49,202 bases of DNA from Treponema sp. (GTDB lineage: Bacteria > Spirochaetota > Spirochaetia > Treponematales > Treponemataceae): NCBI GenBank assembly GCA_016297405.1, contig JAEDGP010000007.1, positions 1 to 49,202 on the forward strand. Reading direction: 5' to 3'. Below, piece after piece: positions 1-8,148 of the stretch (position 1 is the stretch's first letter; every line of letters begins with the position of its first letter). The position numbers and the translations under genes were made by a program. Under the pieces are notes generated by a model. The model searched no databases. It was not told where the DNA came from and was given only the letters and a program-made list of their open reading frames with translations.

Positions 1-60
1 TTCAGCGTATCACAATACCGCTTGTTCGTTTACTTTTTTATCATGCCTCCTATAGTAATG

Positions 61-1281
61 TTATTGTGCGGATTTTGTATTTTTCACAGTAGCTGTGATT
101 ATGCCGCTGGAAGGCAGTATTTCAATCGTGGAGCCGGCGCACACTTGATCAGCACTCCTGATGATCTGCTTAGTCTGGGCGTCGCGAACCATGGAATATC
201 CTCTGTCCAAAATAGATTGAGGACTTGCACTTTCAAGAATCGTAATGCTGTTGGCAAGTTTCTGGCGCAGATCCTTTAGCCGCTGTTCCATATTTTGAAC
301 AAGATTTTCCTTTGCGTTGTCAAAGCGAATCAAAAGCGGTTGTTCAATGTGCCTGAAGTTCAACTCCAGGTTTTCGGGATTGAAGCTTCTGATGGTTAAT
401 TTGATTTTCTCAACCTTCTGACTGATTGTGGTGAAAAATTCTTTCTTGTAGGCAGTCAATCCATCAAGAATGGCTGTTTGTTCTGGAACGACAATTTCTG
501 CGGCGGCGGATGGTGTTGGAGCTCGTTTGTCTGCCGCAAAATCGCTTAAAGCCCAGTCGATTTCGTGTCCCACTGCTGAAACTACAGGAATGCGTGATGC
601 AGCGATGGCTCGAACAACATTTTCCTCGCTGAATGGCAAAAGGTCTTCCAATGAGCCGCCGCCTCGGCCAACAATAAGCACGTCGCAAAGATCAAAGTCA
701 TTTGCGATTTTAATTTGCCGTTCGATTGAAGATGCAGCTTCTGCACCTTGAACCAGGGCTGGAAAAACAATAACGGAAACGGTTTTGTTTCGTCTTTTTG
801 TAATCTGAAGAATATCGCGCAAGGCGGCCCCGGTTGGACTTGTGACAATTCCCACAGTCTTTGGCACAAGGGGCAATGTCCTTTTTCTTGATTGCTCAAA
901 AAGGCCTTCCATTGAAAGCTTCCTTTTTCTTTCCTCAAGCATCTTGAGAATTGCGCCTTCTCCGGCCACTTCCATTTTTGTTACAATTATCTGGTAATTT
1001 CCTCTGGCAGGGTATACGGAAAGTTTACCTGTACACTGCACTTTAAGTCCGTCGACCGGTCTGAATGAAAGGTATCTTGCGTTTCCTGCAAACATTATTG
1101 CACTGATTTGAGCACCCTGGTCTTTGAGAGTAAAATACAAATGTCCGTTGGAAACTTTACAGTTTGAAAGTTCGCCCTCAATGATTAGCTTGGGAAAAGT
1201 CTGCTCTAAAAGTTCCCTTAGCAAGTTGTTGAGTTCTGAAACTGAAAAAACTTTATCTGACGAAAAGAGCAAACCGTTCAT
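61..1281 (-). CDS. xseA: Exodeoxyribonuclease VII large subunit
   Basis: The 406-residue protein has the usual XseA layout: an N-terminal OB-fold (about residues 5-100, with the typical opening FSVSELNNLLRELLE) followed by the catalytic Exonuc_VII_L domain with GIVTSPTGAALRDI, the glycine-rich GRGGGSLEDLLPF and SAVGHEIDW. With XseB, this enzyme degrades single-stranded DNA to oligonucleotides in the cytoplasm. Length is close to the family norm (about 400-450). The start used has no Shine-Dalgarno sequence, but a TATAAA box ends 8 nt upstream, so the mRNA may be leaderless. The partner xseB is expected just downstream, but all three minus-strand frames contain stops in the last 60 bases here, so no xseB start can be placed inside the window. 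Confidence 0.95.
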   Translation of the reverse strand: MNGLLFSSDKVFSVSELNNLLRELLEQTFPKLIIEGELSNCKVSNGHLYFTLKDQGAQISAIMFAGNARYLSFRPVDGLKVQCTGKLSVYPARGNYQIIVTKMEVAGEGAILKMLEERKRKLSMEGLFEQSRKRTLPLVPKTVGIVTSPTGAALRDILQITKRRNKTVSVIVFPALVQGAEAASSIERQIKIANDFDLCDVLIVGRGGGSLEDLLPFSEENVVRAIAASRIPVVSAVGHEIDWALSDFAADKRAPTPSAAAEIVVPEQTAILDGLTAYKKEFFTTISQKVEKIKLTIRSFNPENLELNFRHIEQPLLIRFDNAKENLVQNMEQRLKDLRQKLANSITILESASPQSILDRGYSMVRDAQTKQIIRSADQVCAGSTIEILPSSGIITATVKNTKSAQ

Positions 1282-1289
1282 AATCTAAT

Positions 1290-1316
1290 TTTATACATTC
1301 AGTTCAACTTGTTCAA
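1290..1316 (-). promoter_or_regulatory. Possible xseA promoter (near-leaderless)
   Basis: On the minus strand, TTGAAC (1311-1316) and TATAAA (1290-1295) lie upstream of xseA. The 15-nt spacer is shorter than ideal. The -10 box ends 8 nt before the ATG, as in several other genes of this window. Confidence 0.35.
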
Positions 1317-1339
1317 CGGCTGTGCCGAATATATAAGGG

Positions 1340-2983
1340 ATGAAAAGTCTTTTTATTTTATTTGCCGATCACAACAGTCTTCATATGGAAGAAAAATTAT
1401 TTTCAGATAAAAATGCCCTTGAAATGTCGCTTTTGTGGGCCCGTTCTGTTTCAAAAGCTGGCGCAGAAGGTGTCTTTGATACTGAAGATTGCGCCTGCGA
1501 AATCTATAGAAGTCAAAACAGACATAAGTTTGAAAGCGAAACAGTGCTTTTCTGTTTTAATGACAATATGGATATGGTCAAAAAATATAGCGGTGACTAT
1601 GAAGTGTTTTCAAAAGACGAATGGAATGTTCGTATGCTGTTTGAACAGATGGCAGTCCTTGGAGAGCAAAAAAAAGCTGAAAACATTGTATTTGCCTTTG
1701 CCGACCAGCCCTTTTTGAATAGTGAAATTGCACAGCAGGTTATTTTTACTGGAATTGAATATAAGGCCGAATATGTTTTTGCGGATGGCTATCCATACGG
1801 CTTGTCCTGTGAATTCCTTTCTAAAGACACCGCTGCTATTCTTGCGCAACTTGCGGCATCCACTTATGAAGATCAGGGATTAAAACCTGTTGCTCCTTCA
1901 TCGATTTTTGATTTTCTGAAACTCGATATCAATTCCTTTGATGTGGAAACTGTCATCTCCCCAAAAGATTTCAGGCTTTTCAGATTGAAGCTTGATTGCA
2001 GCTCAAAAGCAAATGCCATGGGGTGCAAAGCTGTTTTTGACTCCAAGGCGAATGAACTTTCTCCTGTTGAAATGTGCGAGAAAATCTGTATGGATGTAAA
2101 TGTAATAAAAACATTGCCGGTTTTTTATGAAATAGCTGTTACCGATAAGGTGAATGTAAAAAGCGTTTATGTGCCTGAATCGATGGAAAGTATTAGTGGT
2201 TCAAACTTTATGCCGAAGGAAAAATTCTTTTCGCTCATAGAAAAAATAAAATCGTTTTCGTCAAGTGGTGTGATTTCCCTTTCTGCTTTTGCAGAAAGTA
2301 CCCTTCATCCGCTATTTTTTGATTTTGTGCAAAAAGTCCTGGAGCAGGAGGGTTTTAGCCTTCTGGTTGAAACCGACGGATTTTGCATAAATCAGGAATT
2401 CTGTGCAAAACTCAAGTCCATCTACGATTCCTGCAAGTCCAAAAGTGGTTTCGGCGGCTTTGAAAAAATTCTTCTAATTGTAAAAGTGGATGGAATTTCA
2501 AAAAACGTGTACCAGACAATTCATGGCGACGGCAATGGCTTTGATTTTGCAGTGCAGGCAGTTTCGCTGCTTTCAAAAGATTTTCCTGATATGGTTTATC
2601 CTCAGCTTGTGCGCATGGATCTGAATGAAATGGAGCTGGAAGCCTTTTATCGTTACTGGAGTGATAAAGCAAGTCCGTCTTCCGGCAATCTGATAATCCA
2701 GAAATACAACGGGTATTGTCAGGTTCTTCCTTCAAGAAAACCGGCAGATCTTTCTCCAATCGACAGGAATCCATGCTGGCATCTTAGAAGAGATTTTGTC
2801 ATTCTTAGCGATGGATCTGTTCCTCTTTGCAAAAGCCAGTTCGATAACATAATCGGAAACGCCTTTGATCAGCCAATTTTTGAAATATGGAAAAAAATGG
2901 ACGATGAGCTTGTGTCTCATATGAAAGAAAAATATTGCGAAAAATGTGGAAAGTGCGATGAATTCTATACCTATAATTTTTAG
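1340..2983 (+). CDS. Spirochaete SPASM-domain protein with nucleotidyltransferase-like N-terminus and cysteine-less radical SAM region
   Basis: This 547-residue protein resembles the spirochaete-restricted spiro-SPASM family. Residues about 1-230 look like a nucleotide-sugar transferase fold, with FAFADQPFLN at about 117-126. Residues about 255-450 align with a radical SAM barrel, but where the CxxxCxxC motif should be, the protein reads VNVKSVYV (271-278), with no cysteine. The C-terminus keeps SPASM-type cysteines (CWHLRRDF, VPLCKSQ, and CEKCGKC near the end) that usually bind an auxiliary Fe-S cluster. It heads a tight cluster with a GT2-like protein, an SpsF/PseG-like fusion and an ATP-grasp enzyme, which points to surface or flagellar glycan work. 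The enzymatic role is unknown; loss of the SAM-cluster ligands argues against classic radical SAM chemistry. Confidence 0.75.
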   Translation: MKSLFILFADHNSLHMEEKLFSDKNALEMSLLWARSVSKAGAEGVFDTEDCACEIYRSQNRHKFESETVLFCFNDNMDMVKKYSGDYEVFSKDEWNVRMLFEQMAVLGEQKKAENIVFAFADQPFLNSEIAQQVIFTGIEYKAEYVFADGYPYGLSCEFLSKDTAAILAQLAASTYEDQGLKPVAPSSIFDFLKLDINSFDVETVISPKDFRLFRLKLDCSSKANAMGCKAVFDSKANELSPVEMCEKICMDVNVIKTLPVFYEIAVTDKVNVKSVYVPESMESISGSNFMPKEKFFSLIEKIKSFSSSGVISLSAFAESTLHPLFFDFVQKVLEQEGFSLLVETDGFCINQEFCAKLKSIYDSCKSKSGFGGFEKILLIVKVDGISKNVYQTIHGDGNGFDFAVQAVSLLSKDFPDMVYPQLVRMDLNEMELEAFYRYWSDKASPSSGNLIIQKYNGYCQVLPSRKPADLSPIDRNPCWHLRRDFVILSDGSVPLCKSQFDNIIGNAFDQPIFEIWKKMDDELVSHMKEKYCEKCGKCDEFYTYNF

Positions 2984-3929
2984 AGAAAGACAGGTTGCCA
3001 GAACTGTAGTTGGGGGAAAAAGAAATCTTAATCCTGAGCGTCTGAACATTTCTGTTATACTGTTGAATAAAAGGGGTGGTCATCTGCAGATTCAGACCTA
3101 TGAAAAGCTTTTGGCCTGCCAATTTTCCTCGATTGTTTCTGTAGAACCTGATAATGAAAACTATAATATTGAAGAAATATCAAAAAGATTTCCGCAGATA
3201 AAATTTGTAATTCCTTTGGAACATGCAACAGATGGTGAGTTGATAAATTGTTGCATGGACGAAGTTGATTCGGAATATGTTCTGGTTTTGCGTGATAATA
3301 TGCGCATCCCTTCCGGTCTGATTCTTCAGAATCTTGCACAAAGACTTATAAGTTCAAAGGTTTTTTGTGTCGTTCCTTCTATGATAGATCAGGAGGGGCA
3401 GTCAGTACTGATCAATTACATTCCTTCTGCAGAAAGAGGGCGTTTTGTCATAAAAAGTGATGAGGCCATTCAGGATGGACTTGAAACTTTATTGCCATTT
3501 GATTTTGTAGGTCTGTATAATAAGGAACGTTTCATTCAGTTAGGAGGTTTTGACTGGACAATAAAATCTTCGTTCTGGCAATATGCAGATCTTTCCCTGA
3601 GAGCCTGGCTTTGGGGCGAAAAAATACAGATTACAACTCTTTTTCAGATTCAATATAAGGAAGATGTGGAAATCCCTGATATGACAGCTGATCTGTCCTA
3701 CCTTCGGTTTTATCTGAAGAATATTCTTCCAAAATTCAAAGCTGACCATGGGGTCATGCCTGTGTATCTTTTCCTTGTTTTCTTGCGTAATTGTTCTTGC
3801 GGTATTTTTGAGGCTTGGAAACAGTTTTCTCAAGCTGCAAAATGGGTGAAAGTAAATAAATTCAGGTTTTGCCAGGATGTTCAGGAACTTATTGAAAATT
3901 GGGGGGCAAAAAATGTTAAGAAGCAATGA
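2958..3929 (+). CDS. Putative GT2-like glycosyltransferase
   Basis: The 323-residue product shows features of a GT-A (family 2) glycosyltransferase: an early LNISVILLNKRGG strand-loop, an IEEISKRFPQIKFVIP segment, an acidic pair region EYVLVLRDNMRIPSG where the DxD-type loop would sit (RDN, not a clean DxD), and IQLGGFDWTIKSSFWQYADLSLRAWLWG, matching the common GGFDE...EDxDLxxR region. I chose the ATG at 2958 because TGGAAAG lies just upstream; an in-frame GTG at 2946 is the alternative. It overlaps the 3' end of the SPASM gene by 26 nt and the next gene by 17 nt, so translation is probably coupled. Donor and acceptor cannot be read from the sequence. Confidence 0.65.
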   Translation: MNSIPIIFRERQVARTVVGGKRNLNPERLNISVILLNKRGGHLQIQTYEKLLACQFSSIVSVEPDNENYNIEEISKRFPQIKFVIPLEHATDGELINCCMDEVDSEYVLVLRDNMRIPSGLILQNLAQRLISSKVFCVVPSMIDQEGQSVLINYIPSAERGRFVIKSDEAIQDGLETLLPFDFVGLYNKERFIQLGGFDWTIKSSFWQYADLSLRAWLWGEKIQITTLFQIQYKEDVEIPDMTADLSYLRFYLKNILPKFKADHGVMPVYLFLVFLRNCSCGIFEAWKQFSQAAKWVKVNKFRFCQDVQELIENWGAKNVKKQ

Positions 3930-6477
3930 AAAGAAAATTGCAGTAATAGTTCAGTGCAGACTGTCCTCAACCAGACTTCCAGGAAAAGCCTTGAAAAAGC
4001 TTGGTGAGAAAACTGTCTTGGAATGGACTTTGGCTTCCATGAAAAAGGTTCGGGCTGGACGTTATTTTGTTGCAACGGATTACGATTCCTATGAGGAATT
4101 GAAACCCTATTGCCAGAAAGCTGGGTTTGAGATATATGCCGGCTCACTTGACGATGTTCTGGACCGATATTGTTCCCTCATAAATGAAATAAAATGCGAC
4201 TACGTTCTACGGGCAACGGCAGATAATCCTTTTCTTTTTTATGAAGCTGCCCAGGAATTGATCAATGAATTCGTGAAGCAGCAAAAAATAGCTCGCTGCG
4301 ATTACATGACATGGTCTGGGTTGCCTCATGGAAGCGGCGTTGAAGTTTTCAGAGCAGATTCCTTGTTGAAAGCCAGGGAAATGACGGAAGATCCTTATGA
4401 TCACGAACATGTGGGGCCGGCACTTTATAATCACAAAGGGGTTTTCTCATCGTTGTTTGTTCGTTCTTCGGCCAAATATTATTATCCTGATTTCAGAACT
4501 ACAATAGATACACCTTCGGATTTTAGAAAGGCCATGGTTGTGGTAAATCGCATTTCCCAAGATTCAGATTGTCATGAGCCATATACTTATGAACAGATTG
4601 TGTCCGCACTTAAAGATCCAGCAATAGGAAAAACCATGCTTTTCATGCCATCTGTAAAAAAAGGGCAGGGTACAGGACATCTTCGCCGGTGCCTGGAATG
4701 CGCATTGGAAACATCAAGCTTTGTCTATGTGCCAAAATCAGCTGATTTGACTGAAACTTGGGATTTGATTGATACGTATAAGGACCTTGGACTTAAGGAT
4801 TTTCAGATTGTCGATACATTTCCTCAAAATGGAGAATATGACCTTATCGTAACAGATTTGTTCAATACTGATCTGGATACTATTTCAAAACTCAGACAGG
4901 CTTCTCAATTAATTTGCCTTGATGAAGGTTCTTTGTATACAGATTATTGCGATTATGTTTTTGACATTATTCCATCGCTGAACCTGAATAGAGAAGCGAA
5001 TCTGAATGATCCTTCTTTTATCCAAAAGCCAAAGAACCGCAAAAAGGATTTTGGATTCGAATCTGTTTATTTTGACAAAAGTAATGATTCGATTAAGAAA
5101 AAGGTTCTTGACACTTCAAGATTAAATAAAATTCTGATTTGTTTTGGCGGAGAAGATCCTGCCAACATGACAGTCAAGACAGCTGAATTTTTTTCTGCGG
5201 CCGGAAAAGAAGTTACAGCTATAATTAATTCTGATTGCATCCCTTCAAAAAAAGATTTTCAGAACATAAAATACATGGGGGCTGTGCCAGGCCTTCGGGA
5301 AAAACTTTTTGAATATGATCTTGTGGTTACTCATTATGGGCTTACCGCATATGAAGCTGCCAGCGCAGGGTGCGCGGTTTTGCTCTTTTCGCCCACAAAA
5401 CTTCATCAGCAGCTGGCTATAAAATATGGGTTTTGCGCTGCCGACGTTTCACTTCTTGCCATTTCTTCGCCAGCTATGGCATCAATTGCCTGTAATGAAC
5501 TGCTTGGCAAAAGCCTGAACCTTTATCCTTCTCTTATGGAAAACAAGGGATTTGCGCATAATGATATTTCACTTGGCTCCTATCTGAAGACTTTCACAAA
5601 CGGAAAGCGATACATGTGTCCCGTCTGCCAGAAAGAAGATTACGGGGTGCCGGACAAAATTGTTGCAAGAAATTCCAAGCGCACTTTCAGGAAATGTCGT
5701 CATTGTGGCATGGTATATATTTCATGGGCAAAGGATGGTGAGCAGAAAAAGTACGAAGCTTCATATTTTGCCCAAAGCTACAAGGATCAGTATGGTAAAA
5801 CTTATCTTGAAGATTTCGAATCCATAAAAAAAACGGGAAGTCTCCGCATATCCCATATCAATTCTATTCTTAAGAAAAACAGGACAAAGGGTAAGTCAAT
5901 TCTTGATATTGGATGTGCTTATGGTCCGTTCCTTTCTGCGGCAAAGGATGCCGGATGGAATGTGTATGGCACTGATATTTCAGAAGATGCAATTCGTTAT
6001 GTTCAAAAAGATCTGTTTTTTCCTGCCTCTGTTGCCGCTTTTCCCGATTTCGACAGTGCAAAAGAATTTGGCGTAAATCTTTTTGATGCCATCACCATGT
6101 GGTACGTGATTGAACACTTTCAGAATCTTGACCAGGTACTTAAAAAGGTTTCATCCATGGTGAAGAAAGGAGGTGTTTTTGCTTTTTCTACACCAAGCGG
6201 CTCTGGGGTTTCTGCAAAATTTAATGCCAGATCATTTTATGAACAAAGCCCATCTGATCATTATTCCATTTTTCAGCTGGAAACTGTAAGCAAAATAATG
6301 GAACGCTACGGATTCAAAGTAGTGAAGATAATTTCTACCGGACATCATCCGGAACGATTTGCACAAGTAAAGAAAGCTCAGGCTGAACCTGGGACAGCTT
6401 TGTTCAAACGAATCGATGTATATAGCCGCCGGCACAGATTGGGTGATACATTTGAAGTTTATTGCAGGAGAAAGTGA
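3913..6477 (+). CDS. Fusion: SpsF-like cytidylyltransferase + PseG-like sugar hydrolase + zinc ribbon + SAM methyltransferase
   Basis: The 854-residue protein joins separate enzymes. Residues 1-235 are an SpsF/NeuA/PseF-type cytidylyltransferase (VQCRLSSTRLPGK at 13-25, ADNPF at 103-107). Residues about 240-560 resemble PseG, the UDP-sugar hydrolase of pseudaminic acid synthesis: GTGHLRRC (253-260, with the conserved His), FGGEDPANMT (411-420) and HYGLTAYEAASAG (474-486). A zinc ribbon follows (CPVC 569-572, CRHC 595-598). Residues about 620-854 are a class I methyltransferase (LDIGCAYGPF at 664-673, YGTDIS at 685-690). I chose the ATG at 3913 because a G-rich ribosome site lies 6 nt upstream; an in-frame ATG at 3877 would add 12 residues. 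The stop overlaps the next ATG (TGATG). Likely role: making or activating a modified nonulosonic-type sugar; the exact sugar is unknown. Confidence 0.8.
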   Translation: MLRSNEKKIAVIVQCRLSSTRLPGKALKKLGEKTVLEWTLASMKKVRAGRYFVATDYDSYEELKPYCQKAGFEIYAGSLDDVLDRYCSLINEIKCDYVLRATADNPFLFYEAAQELINEFVKQQKIARCDYMTWSGLPHGSGVEVFRADSLLKAREMTEDPYDHEHVGPALYNHKGVFSSLFVRSSAKYYYPDFRTTIDTPSDFRKAMVVVNRISQDSDCHEPYTYEQIVSALKDPAIGKTMLFMPSVKKGQGTGHLRRCLECALETSSFVYVPKSADLTETWDLIDTYKDLGLKDFQIVDTFPQNGEYDLIVTDLFNTDLDTISKLRQASQLICLDEGSLYTDYCDYVFDIIPSLNLNREANLNDPSFIQKPKNRKKDFGFESVYFDKSNDSIKKKVLDTSRLNKILICFGGEDPANMTVKTAEFFSAAGKEVTAIINSDCIPSKKDFQNIKYMGAVPGLREKLFEYDLVVTHYGLTAYEAASAGCAVLLFSPTKLHQQLAIKYGFCAADVSLLAISSPAMASIACNELLGKSLNLYPSLMENKGFAHNDISLGSYLKTFTNGKRYMCPVCQKEDYGVPDKIVARNSKRTFRKCRHCGMVYISWAKDGEQKKYEASYFAQSYKDQYGKTYLEDFESIKKTGSLRISHINSILKKNRTKGKSILDIGCAYGPFLSAAKDAGWNVYGTDISEDAIRYVQKDLFFPASVAAFPDFDSAKEFGVNLFDAITMWYVIEHFQNLDQVLKKVSSMVKKGGVFAFSTPSGSGVSAKFNARSFYEQSPSDHYSIFQLETVSKIMERYGFKVVKIISTGHHPERFAQVKKAQAEPGTALFKRIDVYSRRHRLGDTFEVYCRRK

Positions 6478-8138
6478 TGAAAAAGGAAAGCATGTTAATT
6501 CTTGGAGCCGGGATAATGCAGAAAAATGCCATCCTTGGTGCAAAAAATCTTGGGTTCAATACTGTGGTTATAGATTCAAATCCAAATGCTCCTTTTGTGT
6601 CATTGGCAGATGAGTTTTTTCCAATTGATCTAAAAGACAGGGAAGGAATTCTTTGTCTTGCTTCAAGACTGAAGGCAGAAAAGGGACTGAAAGGTATTTT
6701 TACCGCAGGAACAGATTTTTCCGCATCTGTTTCCTATGCCGGCGAAAAGCTTGGATTTGATGTTCATTCGTTTAACTCTACGCTTAATGCCAGCATAAAG
6801 CCCAGGATGAGAGCCTGCTTCGATTCGTTTGGGGTCCCTTCTCCAAAGTATTCTAGTTTCTCATTGCAGTCATTTGACGAGCTTTCAAAAAAACGTTTTG
6901 TAGAACAAGTCTTGGCTTTTTCAAAACAAATCGGATTTCCATGTGTTGTCAAACCTGCAGATAATATGGGAGCCAGGGGTTGCCGCATGATCAGGTGTGA
7001 GAGTGAAGTGGAAAATGCTGTTATTGTAGCGGCAAAAAATTCCCGATCCAACACCATAATTATTGAAGAGTACATGGACGGGCCTGAGTTTTCGATTGAT
7101 GCCCTTATATATGAAGGCACTATGACCATTACTGGTTTTGCAGATCGCCATATTTTCTATAAACCATATTTTATTGAAACAGGTCATACTATGCCAAGTT
7201 CAGCTGATCAACAGATGAAGTTAGAGCTGATTGCGGCTTTCGCTCTAGGAGTGAAGTCATTGGGACTTACTTGCGGAGCTGCAAAAGCTGATATCAAATA
7301 TACAAAAAAAGGACCTCAAATTGGCGAAATTGCCGCAAGGCTGTCTGGTGGTTTCATGTCTGGATGGACCTTTCCATATTCTTCGGATTTTAACCTTATA
7401 GAACAAGGGATTTTGATTTCTTGTGGAAAAGAACCTCAGGAATTGTTGAAAAAAAGAAAAGTCATTGATTATCTTCCTCCTGAAAACCTTCGTTCCATGA
7501 AAAAACCTTTTGAACTTTATGAAATCCCTTCAATCAGATACAGTGCAGAGCGTGCATGGATTTCAATTCCTGGAATAGTACAGTCTGTTGAAGGTTTTGA
7601 TGAATGTGCTCAAGTCCCTTTTGTTCAGAATGTATTTCCTCAGCCTTTAAAGCCTGGTGCCGAAATTGATTTTCCTCGAAACAACGTGGAAAAATGCGGT
7701 AACGTGGTTTCCACCGCTGGTAGTTTTGAAGAAGCTTCTTTATGTGCACAAAAGGCTTGTTCAAATATCTTCATTCGTCTTCAAGCAAACAACAGGAAAA
7801 CCATGGATTTTCTTGATTGTGTTGAAGAGGAGGATGAAAAAGGTTTCCCCCCTTCTGCATTTGATGCAGTGAATTACCTGGATATGCTGAATCTTGATGG
7901 TTTTATCCCAAAAGATGAAAGCATACTTAAAGATGTGCCTGCAGGGCTTTTGGAACTTTTGGAAAAGGATCAGAAAGATTGGAATTATCTGACTGCAATG
8001 GAAACTGCCTTGAAATTTGACAAGAAATTTCCATCTCATCCTGAACTTCCAAAAAAAATGTTCTGGAAGGCACTGTTTAGGGGTGGTTTACAGGCAGCTG
8101 TTTATGTTTGTGATTCTATTTCCGATAATCACAGGTAG
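6477..8138 (+). CDS. ATP-grasp ligase of the glycan cluster
   Basis: The 553-residue product begins with a pre-ATP-grasp Rossmann-like domain (MLILGAGIMQKNAILGAKNLG) and has ATP-grasp signatures: FPCVVKPADNMGARGCRMI, IIIEEYMDGPEFSIDAL, and GEIAARLSGGFMSGW for metal binding. Such enzymes join a carboxylate to an amine or thiol through an acylphosphate. The last 200 residues are not recognisable to me. Its ATG overlaps the stop of the fusion gene and is preceded by GCAGGAG, so it is the fourth member of the operon. A role in attaching an amino acid or other acyl group to a sugar is inference from context. An in-frame upstream ATG at 6462 exists but has no good ribosome site. Confidence 0.75.
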   Translation: MKKESMLILGAGIMQKNAILGAKNLGFNTVVIDSNPNAPFVSLADEFFPIDLKDREGILCLASRLKAEKGLKGIFTAGTDFSASVSYAGEKLGFDVHSFNSTLNASIKPRMRACFDSFGVPSPKYSSFSLQSFDELSKKRFVEQVLAFSKQIGFPCVVKPADNMGARGCRMIRCESEVENAVIVAAKNSRSNTIIIEEYMDGPEFSIDALIYEGTMTITGFADRHIFYKPYFIETGHTMPSSADQQMKLELIAAFALGVKSLGLTCGAAKADIKYTKKGPQIGEIAARLSGGFMSGWTFPYSSDFNLIEQGILISCGKEPQELLKKRKVIDYLPPENLRSMKKPFELYEIPSIRYSAERAWISIPGIVQSVEGFDECAQVPFVQNVFPQPLKPGAEIDFPRNNVEKCGNVVSTAGSFEEASLCAQKACSNIFIRLQANNRKTMDFLDCVEEEDEKGFPPSAFDAVNYLDMLNLDGFIPKDESILKDVPAGLLELLEKDQKDWNYLTAMETALKFDKKFPSHPELPKKMFWKALFRGGLQAAVYVCDSISDNHR

Positions 8139-8148
8139 AGGTGTTTCA

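Noticed and set aside
1..60. AGGAGG on the minus strand followed by ATG as a start of xseB
   Set aside because: The reading is only four codons (M-I-K-K-stop) and the spacing is too short; the other frames stop too. The next gene must start outside the window.
464..938. Overlapping readings on both strands inside xseA
   Set aside because: They lie in other frames of a clear xseA, with no ribosome site and no recognisable domain.
1309..1337. TTGTTC-N17-TATAAG as promoter of the SPASM gene
   Set aside because: The -10 box ends 2 nt before the ATG, so transcription would begin inside the gene. It does not fit the 7-9 nt spacing of the leaderless class.
4207..4434. Minus-strand reading inside the fusion gene
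   Set aside because: It is antisense to a well-supported cytidylyltransferase domain and has no features of its own.
8121..8128. TCCGATAA as a sigma-28 site before the amidase gene
   Set aside because: There is no TAAA 15 nt upstream, and it lies in the coding end of the ATP-grasp gene.
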